Assembly (NCBI GenBank): GCA_018398815.1
Contig: CM031596.1
Span: 73,663,157-73,727,156, forward strand
From: Conus ventricosus
Taxonomy: Eukaryota > Mollusca > Gastropoda > Neogastropoda > Conidae
Length of the DNA stretch: 64,000 nt
Direction of reading: 5' to 3'
Positions within the stretch are counted from its first letter, which is position 1, and each line of letters starts with the position of its first letter. Under the pieces are notes generated by a model that was given only the letters and a program-made list of their open reading frames with translations, made no database searches and was not told the origin of the DNA. The translations under genes and the position numbers were made by a program. This document shows positions 11,763-23,359 of this stretch, in pieces.

Positions 11763-12625
11763 TTCTAGGCCGCCAAGAAAAAGTGCATCTCCTTCTTCTT
11801 CCTCCTCTTCGACTGCATCTACTTCCTTTCTTTGACAGAATCTTGCATAGTGCCCCTCTCTCTTACAGTTGTGGCACTTCTGCCCCTTTGCTGGACAAGG
11901 CTTCGTTGGATGGTCATGTCCACACTTTGGGCAACCACCCTTTTGGGACCGGGTCGAGGTGGATTGGGAAGTACTAGAATGGGTTTTTTTGATATCTATT
12001 CCTGTGGGTTTTGGGTCTCTGGGAAGAAGGACTTTGATCGATAGCGTCGACTGCTCTCCCTCTGAGCACAGCCTGTCCTTCCTTCCTAGCCTCTGCTTGT
12101 CGACTTGACTGAATAGCGTCCTTGAGGGTAAGATCAGCCATCATTTGGAGTTTTTCCGACAAAGCATCGTCCGTCACCCCCACTACCACTCTATCTCGTA
12201 TCAGTTTCTCCCTAAGCTGCCCATACTCGCAATCGTCCGCGAGTCGATGCAAATCTTGTAAAAATGTGTCAATCGACTCACCGTTCAACTGTACGCGCCG
12301 GTTGAACTTGGCTCTTGCCGTGATCACGTTCTTACGTGCGTTGAAATGCACGTCGAATCTCGCCACGAGATCGACGTAACTAATCGTCATTTCATCAACT
12401 TTCATCATGATAAGCAAGTCGTCGGCGACGTCCCCCATACTGTAGAGGAATGTCGACACCTGCTCACGATCTGGTTTCGTCCCCAAACCAGTGCAAAGAC
12501 GATATCTTTCAAACCGGGCCCGCCCATTTGGTCCAACTCTCTGCTGTACCGTCGAAATTCTTGGGTAGGGGCAAATTCAGAGGCCGGCCCGCTCCCTCTG
12601 CACCGTTGTTCTGTTCCTCTGCCAT
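11763..12625 (-). CDS. Gypsy gag-like region with two CCHC zinc knuckles
   Basis: The start is the ATG read at 12,625-12,623 (context AAGATGGCAG), shortly after the primer-binding site. The capsid-like part includes EQVSTFLYSMGDVADDL and ARFDVHFNARKNVI, the conserved retrotransposon gag pattern. Two zinc knuckles follow at about 11,850-11,930: CPKCGHDHPTKPC (CX2CX3HX4C) and CHNCKREGHYARFC (CX2CX4HX4C). Frame breaks lie at GGGCCC near 12,516-12,521 and near the A7 run at 11,984-11,990. A Glu-rich linker then runs in frame into the protease. Confidence 0.85.
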
Positions 12626-12639
12626 CTTCTTCAGCTAGG

Positions 12640-12657
12640 TTCCAATCGCTGCCACCA
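12640..12657 (-). other. Primer-binding site of the Gypsy element
   Basis: Reading the minus strand directly after the 5' LTR gives TGGTGGCAGCGATTGG. The TGG start complements the CCA end of a tRNA, as expected for minus-strand priming. I cannot say which tRNA. Confidence 0.65.
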
Positions 12658-12849
12658 TGTAGTATAAGCATGCGACCCCGCAAGACACAGTAGAACACTC
12701 AGTGTAACAGTGAAGACATCTTTATTCCGAGACCCGGATGTAGCTCTCTCCCCTTCCTTCCAGACTCCTATCCATCTCAACAAGGGATGCTGGGTTCTTT
12801 CCCTTGATCTGCTTTAGACCCATTCACATAACCAAGCGTTCATACAACA
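12658..12849 (-). repeat. 5' LTR of the Gypsy element
   Basis: Direct repeat of 7,812-8,003 with the same 192-bp length and, by eye, the same sequence. It is followed by the ACAGT duplication at 12,850-12,854. Confidence 0.95.
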
Positions 12850-12854
12850 ACAGT
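12850..12854 (+). repeat. Right target-site duplication of the Gypsy element
   Basis: ACAGT, matching 7,807-7,811. Confidence 0.9.
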
Positions 12855-14702
12855 CTTATGATTTTAATTTTTTAAGGAATCCCATAGTGCTACAAAATAT
12901 TTGGTTAGTGAGAGCAGATATATGGATATACATGACTTTGTCAGCTCTGTTGAAAGGACAAGTATTCTTATTGATATGAGTTCTACCAATGAATGTTGGA
13001 ACAGCGTAGGTCATGTGCTATTTGATTCTTGTGAAAAAGTATACCAAGAGGCAAAGTTTCTTTAATGGTGTGCAAAGGAAGTTTGTATGAAAAATAATTA
13101 TGAATTATATGCAAGAGTCCATAACCAAGTGGGCGTCTTGAAAATATTTGTAAAATGCAGAATGTTTGTTAAAAAAAAGGAAGCAGTCCGCATTATTTAA
13201 AACAATTGTTATGAGACTTGATACAGAATGCTGAATCTACCTATTAAAAAAGAAAGGAAAGGAAACATAAAGTACTGAATTTTGAAATGTACAATACAAA
13301 ATTTTGAAATTCGTTATATGTAAAATGAAGAGGCCAAGGGTGCTATATAGAACATGTGCAAAGAGATCAAATAAGCGGTAATGAGAAACATTTGTAAAAC
13401 AGGCCAGAAATTTGAAGGGTACATAGAGAGACCAATATGATAAGAATTGATCATTGATGAAGACACCAAGGATAAAAAACAGTTGAAAGAAATCATGAAC
13501 GTGTAATGTGAAATATTCAGTAAAAGGGCCCAGACCTGCACAGTACAGAGCATTTATAAGCAAAAACACAGTCAATGTACAAAGCAGATCATTTGTTTTA
13601 AAAAAAGAGAAAAGCAAGAGAAGAGAGTTGTATTAACTGTGACAACATTTGCACAATAATGCTGCACAAAAGTACATCTTCATGTGATAGGAATGAATCA
13701 AAATGTCTGGAAGTAGAAACAAACTGTTCCTGTGAGGAGAATGATCATCATTCTTTTAGACATATATACAATAGTGCTGCACAAAGGACATTTTTATGTG
13801 ATAATGGTGAATGTCTATACAAATTCTTCCTGCAATGAGAATGATCATGATTTTTGAAAGAATCCTGTTTAAAAGAATTTTTAAAATTAATCTGGTGATG
13901 TAACTACGCAGTTTTTAAAAAATTATCACTCTCTTCTTACGACATTTTGAAAGAACCCTTGTCTGCGAGTGTTTGTCATCCAGTCTGAAACAACCTCTAT
14001 GTGTTAAAGTTCACCATTCATCAGAAAGAATTGTGCAGCATTTGAGTTTGTCAGTTATGTAATTCACTTTAAAACATTTTTTGCCTTGAAGATATGTCTG
14101 TTTTTTTGCAGTTTACTAGTATGTGCCTTGCAAAATGACCACAGTTGCTGTTGTGATACTGCTGCTATAAAATGGCTGACAATTTTTTTTTTTAACTCTC
14201 CTCTAGATTCATTCATGTTTGAATCATTAATGTGTGACTCTTTTCAAAAGGAAGTGTTCTAATCTTGTCCTTGTAGAACAGACGCCCTGTCATCCAGTAC
14301 ATGTTACGGATTTTTAAAAAAAATATATAATGTATATTTCTGTCCTACTTACTCATGTTATCATGTTCATCAGTTTGATACAGGGAAATTTGTTGAAAAA
14401 TTTTGCCATAATGGTGTGCATTGTTGGAAATATTGCTCACTGTATTAAAGAAAGGTTGGAAGCTGTAACACTTGTTGTGGCTTTAAAAGAAAATGTACTA
14501 GCAAAGAAGAATGAATATATGACAAAGTGAGTATATAACTAGGTCCATGTAGAGAATTGATTATTCTCTATCAGAATTTAAAATGGTTAGTGTTAGACCA
14601 GAAGAAGTGCATTTGAAAGCATTGATATTTGCTAGAATTAGATGTGTATGTTTGATGTCATCTTTAAACCTAACTGCACAGAAACTTATGTTAGGATGCT
14701 CT

Positions 14703-14738
<36 letters not shown>

Positions 14739-16474
14739 CTCTCCTCTCTCTCTCTCTCTCTCTCTCTTATCTCATGTGTTACCCTTCTTCCCTTTTTAAT
14801 ACATGATTTGGAAAGGTTTGGGGGAAGAAAGACTCCAACAAATGATTTGATGGTTGGCACTTTTTCTTTTTAAATTATTGGAGAGTGGAAAGACTGATAC
14901 AAAAAATGGCTACCTTGTTCAGGGATATAGCTAGAAATGGTAATGTAGGCCATTTGGCTGAAAACCTAACAGTTATGTAGGCGATTATCAATACCTGTTG
15001 GTCCATATCCAGAACTTCGCTGGTTGTCTTCAGCAGTCAGTTGACTGAAAAGAATTCACATAAAATAAAGAGCTGATGCAGTATCAAAGACTTTGGTTCT
15101 GCTCACACAACACAAATCCACCCCACATCTTATTCATCCTTCACTATTTGTTTGTTTCTCCGTCCGTTTCTTCCGAAAGAGAGAAAATTTAGCAAGGTGA
15201 AGTGTTTCTGTTTTTGTTGGCACTGCACCCTATGGTTGTCAGAATGCAAACATCAAAATGAAAGTGCAAAAAAAAAAAGGCCATGGAATACTGTGAAATT
15301 GGCAAGGGAAGTCTCTCTTTTAGCACAATGATTGCAGTCAGGTCTACAGCTGTGTGATATATGAAGTCAGGAATCTGAATTCTGTGGAACCTGATTTCCA
15401 TCTTTGCTCACATCTCTGATAAATCCACATAGGCTGTGACAATTTGTGAACGAAACCTCCAGCCTGTAGGCCAATTATATAACAAATTTTTCAGCCATTT
15501 GAAAATGTTTGATTGCTTTGTCAAAGGTCAGACTGAACTACATCCCTGCTTGTTGCAGATTCACACCAAAAACTTGATTTCTTACAGTGATCTGGGGCCT
15601 GTGGTAAGTTTCCTTGTACCTATATAGAATGTTTTTTCAAGGATTGTTTCTGTTCAGACGCTTTCCCCTGGTTTCATTATTTTCTAATAAGGTGAGCAAC
15701 ATTTTGCTGCCCATACCACTTGTTGATAGATCATACTAGCAAACCTGATTTATACAGATGTCAGCTTAAGGTGTTCATGTTTTTAGATGTTTATCTGCTT
15801 ACAGGGTAACTGTTAAATGACATTGAGGAAGTTTATGTGCAGTTCCTTTCATCTTTGTTTTTTTAAAGGTGTCATTTGTCATACATGATTTCATGTCGCC
15901 ATTATTTTTGCTAGGTAGGTACACTAACAAAATGTTTTCTGGAAAGGAAATGTCGTTCTTGTTGTTTAAGCCATTTTTGTATTACGATGGATGTCTCTGT
16001 GGACTGACTGCATTTAGAAACTTTTATTCAATGGCTGCAGAATATTACTTTAGAGTACACACCTTTACAGTGCCCAGCTTCTGGTTTCCTGGCCCAAAGA
16101 GGCAGTACAAGCTGGCTTTGCTCCCCCCCCCCCCCCCCCCCCCCCCATACTGATAATATCAGTACGGCTCACAGTAATGTAGAATTAAGGAAGAACTGTG
16201 CTGTATTACAGTTTTGAGAGACTCGGTCTGTAGTTATAGGCAGGAGTGGAGGGAAGAATGGAGATCTAGCTTCACACAGTAAAGTTGTGGAGGGTAGTAA
16301 AAAGTTTGTGTTGTGTTTAAGATTGCAGTTTATTCATGTGGACAAAATGTCCTATTCAAACGAGGTGAAGACAAACTGTAATGGTTGATCTGATCAGTCT
16401 GCACAATCTCTTCATAAGGACATTAACAGTCTCTCATTGAAGAGCATAGTCTTCAGCAGCTTCTTCTTCATCTG
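12855..16474. other. No gene recognised; small tandem duplication and CT microsatellite
   Basis: AT-rich intergenic sequence. Blocks 13,641-13,757 and 13,758-13,856 are a diverged tandem duplication sharing CAATA-TGCTGCACAAA, ATGTGATA and GAGAATGATCAT in order. A CT tract lies at 14,703-14,767. A 44-base segment at 15,560-15,603 has splice-like flanks (TTGTTGCAG and GTAAGT) but no recognisable product. A C24 run occupies 16,123-16,146. Confidence 0.55.
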
Positions 16475-16612
16475 TGTACGCAGGCTGATACTCCTGCGGA
16501 CACTCCCTATATGGACAGACAAGTGTTAATCCCATCTACCCAACAAAGGGGTGGAGTTTTGTGTGTATGACTTTTTTTTATCCCATCATTAAGGCAGCCA
16601 TACTCCATCTTC
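16475..16612 (+). repeat. Dispersed repeat, copy 1
   Basis: Shares TACGCAGGCTGAT-ACTCCTG, GTGGAGTTTTGTGTGTATGAC, TTTTTTATCCC and ATTAAGGCAGCCATA, in the same order, with 36,528-36,631. A weaker partial copy lies at 29,405-29,462. No coding capacity is visible, so it is probably a non-autonomous element of unknown class. Confidence 0.7.
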
Positions 16613-17076
16613 AGGGAAGTCTTCAGCAGCACTTTAAGAGATAGGGTTAGATTTCTGTGCAACATTCTGCATCATCATCACATCATATTTATACACATAC
16701 TTGCATGTTCAGTCACAGTAAACCTCATCCAGTTTTGGTAGGATGGATCTGTGGGAAAAATTCAGTGTGTGGACTTTAATGGTATTTCTTTCTGTACTTT
16801 GGATCCAATTTCTGGAGGTGAGCAACTTTGAATGTTGTACAACCTGTGTAATTTAGCTGTATAGTTTGATTTTGGTCCATTTGCTAGTCATCTATTTCCT
16901 GATTATTACTTTTTCTTAGTATAGCACTGTTTACTGATACTGCTCCCCAAATCTCCACTCTACCATGTTGGCAGAGATGAGATTTTTCAGTCTTTTGACG
17001 GATTTCCGTCCATTTGAGAGCCCCAGGGGTCAATCTTGAGATGTAAATTCGTAATGAAAAAGTTAAGGGGGGATGT

Positions 17077-17090
17077 GTGTGTGTGTGTAT

Positions 17091-17132
<42 letters not shown>

Positions 17133-17147
17133 TATATGTGTGTGTGA
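17077..17147. repeat. TG/AT/CA palindromic microsatellite
   Basis: TG repeats pass into a long AT tract, then ACACAT, more AT, and TG again. The AT core is self-complementary and could extrude as a cruciform. Confidence 0.85.
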
Positions 17148-17280
17148 CAAATTTGTTTTCCATCAATGGTGGACAATTTAATGCATACTCCTAAATGTGT
17201 AGAATTCGTACCAGACTCAAAATGCACTGAATCCCTTGCTTGATTACATCCCTTTGATAAGCACACAGAGAACTCATGGG

Positions 17281-17534
17281 TCAGCGAAATTTCAACAGCA
17301 AGATGTTGCAGAAAGAAGAGTCTGGCACGAAGCATGGACAAAAATCATTTAATAAGAAAAAAATTGCTGGCATTTTTGGCTTGGCTTGAAGAGAGCATTC
17401 TGTTTTCGTAGAAAGATCAAGACGAAGAAAAAGGTTGTAGGGAAGATGTTTGAGTCCATCTTGATCATGGATGGTTAAAATCAACTTGGAAAGGCATGCT
17501 GCCAGTTGTGCAGTGATATCTTGAAGTACAGATC
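17281..17534 (-). CDS. Minus-strand exon candidate of unknown product
   Basis: On the minus strand a strong acceptor (a run of eight T, then CCTCTCCTGCAG) precedes an open stretch containing VLQDITAQLAACLSKLIL and LKHLPYNLFLRLDLSTKTE. It stays open to a stop at about 17,281 and is followed about 240 bases further on by another open stretch (ALKWTEIRQKTEKSHLCQ). Composition is protein-like, but I recognise no domain and no donor site is obvious. It could be a terminal exon or chance. Confidence 0.2.
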
Positions 17535-17759
17535 CTGCAGGAGAGGAAAAAAAATTGATGAACGTCATGATAGTACTAATATCTTTTTTAAAATTTATTT
17601 TGAACACCAAAAAAAATACCTACAAGAGGATTCTTTCCCTGGTCCCCATTAGGGGCATTGCTTCTGGACCCTACTGGGGGCTTGTGGTGGTGCCCAGACC
17701 CCTCCCATTTTTTTTTTTTTTCAACAAAATGGAAATTTCTAAATCTCATCCCTGATTAT

Positions 17760-20340
17760 CTATGGTCATATCCAAACCATTGTGAGTCTGAAATTATCAG
17801 TGATCAGAGTTCTGTGTCTAGTCAGTTGTAATCCAGCTTGACTGTTCCACTGTGATGGTGAAGTACATGTTTTATCTTTGCTGAAGGAAAATTAAAGCAT
17901 TTTTGGAAAGGGGAGGGGGATGTTGAGAAAAGAACATTGACAAGCAAGAGGCATTGTGAATTTATTTTGATGATGTTTGTGAAGATTTTATGGACTTGTA
18001 TTTTGAATTTATCTTGCCTTAGATATGCGTATTCACACTGGGACCATGCTTCTGGTGAAATAGCAGAAATTTGTGTACGTTATGAAAACGGAGCAAAGAA
18101 GGGCATGGTTTACTGTCTGTTACACCCATCCAACATATGAAAACCATATAGTCTGCAGAATTACATTCAGTGATGATAATTGAAATCATTTGTCTGTCGT
18201 ATGTGTTTGTGAGTGTGTTTTAACATATCTTCATTTTGGCCAAGGGCAGAGGGATTTTGAATAGGAGTCATATTAGCATCAATTGTTGATCTGTCATTGT
18301 CTAGTCCCCATGAATGGAAATATATATTTACCTGACTTGCATTTAGAGTGACTAAATGTTTTTTAAAGGTAGTTTTAATCTTTCATACCTCCAGACTATC
18401 CAGCTGGCAGCCATCTTCTCTTGCGTCTTTAGAATTGAAGTCTGCTGAGCTCATTGTTTTTGATGTTTACATAATTTCTCACCACAAAAAACTTTACTTC
18501 CATCTCTGAAGCTTTCATCTTTTTTTTTTCCAATCTAACAATCTCTGACAAATAACACCATATATGTGGTAAAGACTCAAACGTTCTTTTTTAAAAGATA
18601 TTTTTGACACTTCCCATAGAAAATATAACTGGACAGATAATTAATGAAAAAGAAAAAGTTGAAAGTGATAAATATCAGGTACTTTAATTGGTGCTAAATA
18701 GTTTTTTTTTCAAAAAGACAGCCATGAAAAGCTCTAATACATTATGAGATGTGTGTATTGAACATCCATATGACACATTCCTTTTTTTTTTTCCTTTTTG
18801 ATAAGTATTTTGGACAAGGCTGATATTAAAAGTTGACTATTACAAATGAAGGTGATTTACACAATTCAGCCGTATGCATGTATCTGTATGCACCACAAAA
18901 ATTAAATCAGTTACCACTAGTCATATTTATTGAAGTGTAGTTTTGAAAAAACAAAAGGAGGGGGGGGGGGGGGGGGGGGGGGGGGGAAGAAAGAAGAAAA
19001 CGGAAAGAACCGAAAGAAGGGTATATCCATTTATATGTTGTTGTTTATTTCAGAGTGCCAAGGTGTATACATTTTTGAATGTTACATAACAATTTTTTTT
19101 TCTTTTTTTAAGCGTTTTTTTCCCCTTTTTTTCGGGGGGGGGGGGGGGGGGACGGTCTGGACTTTATTTTATGAATATGAAAGTGAATGGCCTTTATAAT
19201 GTAATATTTTATCCGTCCTTTAGCTGAACAGCTTTTGAGCAGCTCAACCGTCCAATCATCAATGTTGTTTTTAGACTGTTGTAACAAAGATAACTGCTGA
19301 TCTGTGATGAATTTTAATATTGTTTTGAAACCAAATATAATCAGATTTTTAACCAGGCCGTTTTTGTTTTTTTACATCAATGTTTCTCAGTGCTTTTGCA
19401 TACAGTGTTGTTCTTACTCCTTACATGTTCTTGCTTTAGTGAGTGTGACAAATAAAGCATCAAAGTGCAATTCTTTTGTGTATGTGTGTGTGTGTTTTAA
19501 TGTTAATGTGTGCTGCACACATGCACGCATGTGTGTCAAAGTGAAGTGCATGCAACTCAAACCCTAGTAAAAATACTCTTTTAAGTGGACTTCTTTAGAA
19601 ACAGTTTCTCAATGCACCTATGAAGTGTGTAGGACACTGTTCTTCACCAACATTTAATGCCCCAGGTCTCTCCAGCAGAGCTTTCAGTTATAAGCAAATG
19701 TTGTTCTCCTAAATTCAATGTAAAAGAAGCAGTTCCTGTTGTCCCTTTATATGTCCTACATTGCAAAAAGCCTGACCTGATCCCCACATTCATAAGGTTG
19801 AATTGACTGTCACTTATTGATAGTAGACCTCTACCAGTGGATATCACATATACAATTATCCCTGCTCATTATTGCTGCTCCTACAAGGGATGGGTTTGAA
19901 AGAACGATTGAGCAAGTCTTGTTCACACCCTCTTCCTAAATCTGAAAAGGAGAGTACAGGGGAAGAGAAGGATAGATTAAGAAATGTATTTTAATGACTC
20001 AAGAGATCAAAGGAGCCTCTCTCCATTGATTATTATCTCAAAGGTGTATCAGCAATGAGCTCATATTTTAGAGATGAAAAATCACAAAAGAGCTTTGAGG
20101 CTCAGATTATCTTTGTGTATAGACAATCATTTTTTTATTCAAGAAATGAAGAAATCACTGCTGAGATTTCTCAAGAGGAACTAACAATACCAACCCTTTG
20201 TTAGAGTTATATGGCAAAATAATGTGTATACAGTTATAACAAAACTTCATCTGGAATTATCAGGAATACAAGTACTTTGTATTAAACTGATCCACCATTT
20301 CAATTCAAGTTCCAAGACTGAAGAACTGCATATCTATTTA
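17760..20340. other. No gene recognised; two long poly-G tracts
   Basis: AT-rich non-coding sequence with G27 at 18,960-18,986 and G18 at 19,134-19,151, the latter directly after a T-rich run. A TG-rich stretch lies near 19,476-19,496. Confidence 0.6.
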
Positions 20341-20364
20341 CACACACACACACACACACACACA
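20341..20364. repeat. (AC)n microsatellite
   Basis: Short AC tract directly upstream of the SINE/LINE tail at 20,366. Confidence 0.9.
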
Positions 20365-20365
20365 T

Positions 20366-20427
20366 GCAGCCCTGATGTGGCCCTTTGCGGTCGGCTGGGC
20401 TATAAGCAACATTATCTTATCTTACAC
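20366..20427 (+). repeat. SINE/LINE 3' tail
   Basis: CAGCCCTGATGTGG, then GCGGTCGGCTGGGCTATAAG, CAACATTATCTTATCTTA. The last 38 or so bases are shared with the 3' end of the RNase H-bearing LINE at 42,288-42,328. A tail common to a short element and a LINE is the usual sign that the LINE machinery mobilises the SINE. Confidence 0.7.
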
Positions 20428-20725
20428 ACACATGAACGTATACATCTATCCTGTACAGAATCAGTAACACTGTTTTCTCTGTCTGGGCTCCCCCACCCCC
20501 ACCCTGTTTTCTGATCAGTATTTTGTGTAACTCCCCTCCCTGTCTGCTCCGACCATCTTCTTTCCCGTCTGTCTCTCTATCATACTTATCTTCTCCCTAC
20601 TTCCTCTCCCTATAATCTACTCCATTATATCCCACGTCATCTCCCACTACCCTCACCCCCACCTTGTCCTGCCCCTCAAGTCATAGCCCTTCCTTCTCCC
20701 CTCCTTAATTTTTATGTAATCTATC

Positions 20726-20730
<5 letters not shown>

Positions 20731-20774
<44 letters not shown>
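20731..20774. repeat. (CA)n microsatellite
   Basis: Uninterrupted CA repeat preceded by CTAT repeats. Another CA tract lies at 21,931-21,956. Confidence 0.95.
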
Positions 20775-20776
<2 letters not shown>

Positions 20777-21956
20777 TATAACATCCACAACTTCCTTAAC
20801 TCCTTCACCTGACCACATTCTATTCGGTCCTCACCCCCCTGTCCTCCCATCCCACCCCCACCCCTGCTTTTTGTACAAGTGCCATGATTATTTTCAGTTA
20901 AAGCTGATTTTAAGTCATCACATTTCACCTATCTCTATCTGCTCCCTAGTTACAAAGTATAGATGGTGTCTGCTTGGTATTCATAATTTTATTGGACTTA
21001 CATGAAGGTTTGCGAAACTTTTGTTTTTTTAATTATGATTTTCATTTTGTTTTTGAACAATTTTTAAACAGCAGAGATACATAGCATTTGAAAGTAGTTT
21101 CATAATAATTAGGTGAGCCTTTGAGTCTTTTTATTCTTCACTATCTATGCAGTGTGTATAAAATTTGTTTCATCTTTATACAGCTAACCCTTACCCCCTA
21201 TCCCTCCTCCACTTGTAATTCATTTGTTTTTTTCCTCTCTCTCCCTTTTCCTCCATTTTTCTTTTTTTTTAATATATATATATTCAATTCAAAACTTCTT
21301 TTTTTTTCTAATACCTTCCACTTTCTTCCAAATTTCAGCACCTGTTGTTTGTTTCCCCCCTCCACCCCACTTCTTCCATCCTTTCTCGTCCCAAACTGTC
21401 TTGTCATGTTCGTCAACCCTGCCCCTCCAATCCATATCCATTCATTTGGTACATTATCATGTACTGAGTATGCATTGTATGTCCACACGTCCATCACTAG
21501 ATATACTTTCATTTTCCACCTATCACCTCATCATCACGTTTTTCTCTGTGTCTTCAGCCCCTCCGCCTTCCTTCCTAGGTCCTGCCTCATGTTAAAAACG
21601 TCCCACCATGCCCACACCATGCGCTCTTGTCCCCACTTCTCACTCTGTCCATGCCTCCTTCTGCCCCTACCTCCCCTCCCCCCCCCCCCCCCCTTCCCTT
21701 TTTTTTAAAGAGTGTATGTCTTTGTGGTATGTTTCAAGTGCGTTTGATGTCTGCTGAACAATGGCAGAGAACAGGGATGTGTGTTTGTATGCATGTGCAT
21801 ATGTTAGGTACTTGCTGAAACTGGTGAAAGAAAATCATGATGAAAACATTGGGCAATTTTATCGTTTATCATTTTATTTCTGAAGAAGCACTTGTGGTAA
21901 AAGCTCTAATTTTTATCAAATTTCCCCAATGCACACACACACACACACACACACAC
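20775..21956. other. No gene recognised; pyrimidine-rich tract
   Basis: Strongly C/T-biased on the + strand between about 21,180 and 21,715, including C16 at 21,678-21,693. Long open frames here follow from composition and carry no domain. Confidence 0.6.
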
Positions 21957-22143
21957 TGCGGAAAGAGCAGATAAGAAGCATCAGTCACTCGGTCACCATG
22001 ATAGCATCATCAGCATTGCCTGGACAGGCATTCATGCATGCCAGATCTCCTCATGACAGCTACAAACAGAAGAGCCTGGAGAGAAACGGTGGCTGCCTCA
22101 GCACGTCCCCCCCAACGACCCCCAGCGGTCGGGGGAATGACTG
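21957..22143 (+). CDS. Possible C-terminal exon, unknown product
   Basis: After a CA repeat, the + strand is open as RKEQIRSISHSVTMIASSAL, then PGQAFMHARSPHDSYKQK, and ends SPPTTPSGRGND before TGA. The mixed, non-repetitive composition and Ser/Pro-rich end look like a real protein C-terminus, but no splice acceptor with a good pyrimidine tract is visible and I do not recognise the family. Confidence 0.2.
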
Positions 22144-22331
22144 ACTGACTGACACATGCATTTATTCATATTAACATTCTTGTTCATTATGTAACACTGT
22201 CTTCTAAGCCGGTGAGAAACAGAAGACAATATTGTCAAGGGCAGAGAGAGAGTGTAGATTCAAATATTTATTAACGTTATGTGGGGAATAGAAAGACAAT
22301 AAAAAGGTAGGAAGCCAATACAAAAAAATAA

Positions 22332-22353
22332 GGGGGGGGGGGGGGGGGGGGGG
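22332..22353. repeat. Poly-G tract (22 G)
   Basis: Uninterrupted G run following an A-rich stretch. A pure A23 run lies nearby at 22,681-22,703. Confidence 0.95.
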
Positions 22354-23039
22354 AAGGATAACACCATTATCCACCCCATCCATGCCCATAAAGAAAAAAG
22401 TGTATTATTATATATGCAGTGTGCTGGCTCAAACACATACACAAACACTGCATGGTTACATTTTAAACATTTTGTATATTGACATTTGCATGCATTAACA
22501 CCGCATGTAAATAACAGTAGCAGTTTATTTTGAAAGTGTAAACAGTAACAATCGCTTTAAGAAGGAAAGTAAAATGTATGCTGTTATAATATAGTAATAA
22601 TATACATGTGGATAAGCATTGTTGATATCAGCTCTTCTTTCTTAGCTGTCCGCCTTCAACCAGCTGAAGATTCTGACACTAAAAAAAAAAAAAAAAAAAA
22701 AAAGAGATACTGCATAACTACACAGCTAGCATTTGTTACAGTATGTAAACAATTTTCATCTGTAAGATTCTGAGTTTTGCTGACATTCCAGCTGCGGTGG
22801 AAACAGGCTCCACAGAAGATGACCAGAGATCAATTCTAGCATGGGGAACCTAGAGTTCTGTACAATTTCTACAAATCAAGCTAAATCTAGATTGAATAGC
22901 TTGTGGGGCTGATCCAGATAGCTTTCCGCATGAACATTCTTTTATCGATATCAAACATATCCCTCTGTGGAAGAACTAAGTGAAGCCAGATCAAAGTGCC
23001 CATTTTGGTCTTGAGCTGAATATGAGAAGATAAGTGTTT

Positions 23040-23180
23040 TCTCGTTCTTCGTTTTCACTGTCCTAAATGTTATTTGTTTTTGCCTGAAGAAGACCCAAGA
23101 GGTCGAAATGCATTGTGTTTTGTCCTGTACTTTGTTTATGCCCTGGCAGTAACTAACCCACTCTCTTTCTAAATTATCCT
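23040..23180 (+). repeat. Repeat with a CTGAAGAAGACC...GGTCGAAA core, copy 1
   Basis: Shares about 130 bases with 45,650-45,790 (TCGTTCTTCNTTTTCACTGT, GCCTGAAGAAGAC, CAAGAGGTC, TTGTCCTGT, GGTAACTAACCC). A third, inverted copy lies at 45,525-45,612. The core resembles a hammerhead ribozyme core, with CUGANGA and GAAA flanking a short GACC/GGTC stem, but has one extra A before the stem. Confidence 0.6.
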
Positions 23181-23199
23181 TTCTGTAACCTAGTCCGGG

Positions 23200-23345
23200 A
23201 AAGTTGGTCTACCCATGCTGAAAGTCATTTACAGTAAACTAACTTGTCAGTCAGTGTTGTTGGAGCAGAAACTGTTAACACTTTCAAAAAACGTCTTGAT
23301 AAACACTTGATACACCTTATGTTTCAAACAAATATTGCCTTGCAC
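23200..23345 (+). pseudogene. C-terminal end of a CR1-like LINE ORF2
   Basis: The + strand reads VSVVGAETVNTFKKRLDKHL and stops shortly after. The pattern of a short variable segment, then a conserved xxNxFKxRLDKxL ending, is how CR1-type polymerases terminate. Only the tail survives, directly before a second LINE fragment in the same orientation. Confidence 0.6.
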
Positions 23346-23359
23346 TGATTCAAAATTTT

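Larger units (their letters stand above)
7812..12849 (-). mobile_element. Complete Gypsy (Metaviridae) LTR retrotransposon, about 5.0 kb
   Basis: The element is bounded by two 192-bp direct repeats starting TG and ending CA, with a matching 5-bp ACAGT duplication outside. On the minus strand it encodes, in order, a gag-like region with two zinc knuckles, an aspartic protease, reverse transcriptase/RNase H and a DDE integrase. This is the Gypsy order, with integrase last. No envelope reading frame is present: about 740 bases of AT-rich non-coding sequence separate the integrase from the 3' LTR. The LTRs appear identical by eye, implying a recent insertion, yet the coding region carries about six frame breaks or stops, four of them inside or beside mononucleotide runs. 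Confidence 0.95.
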
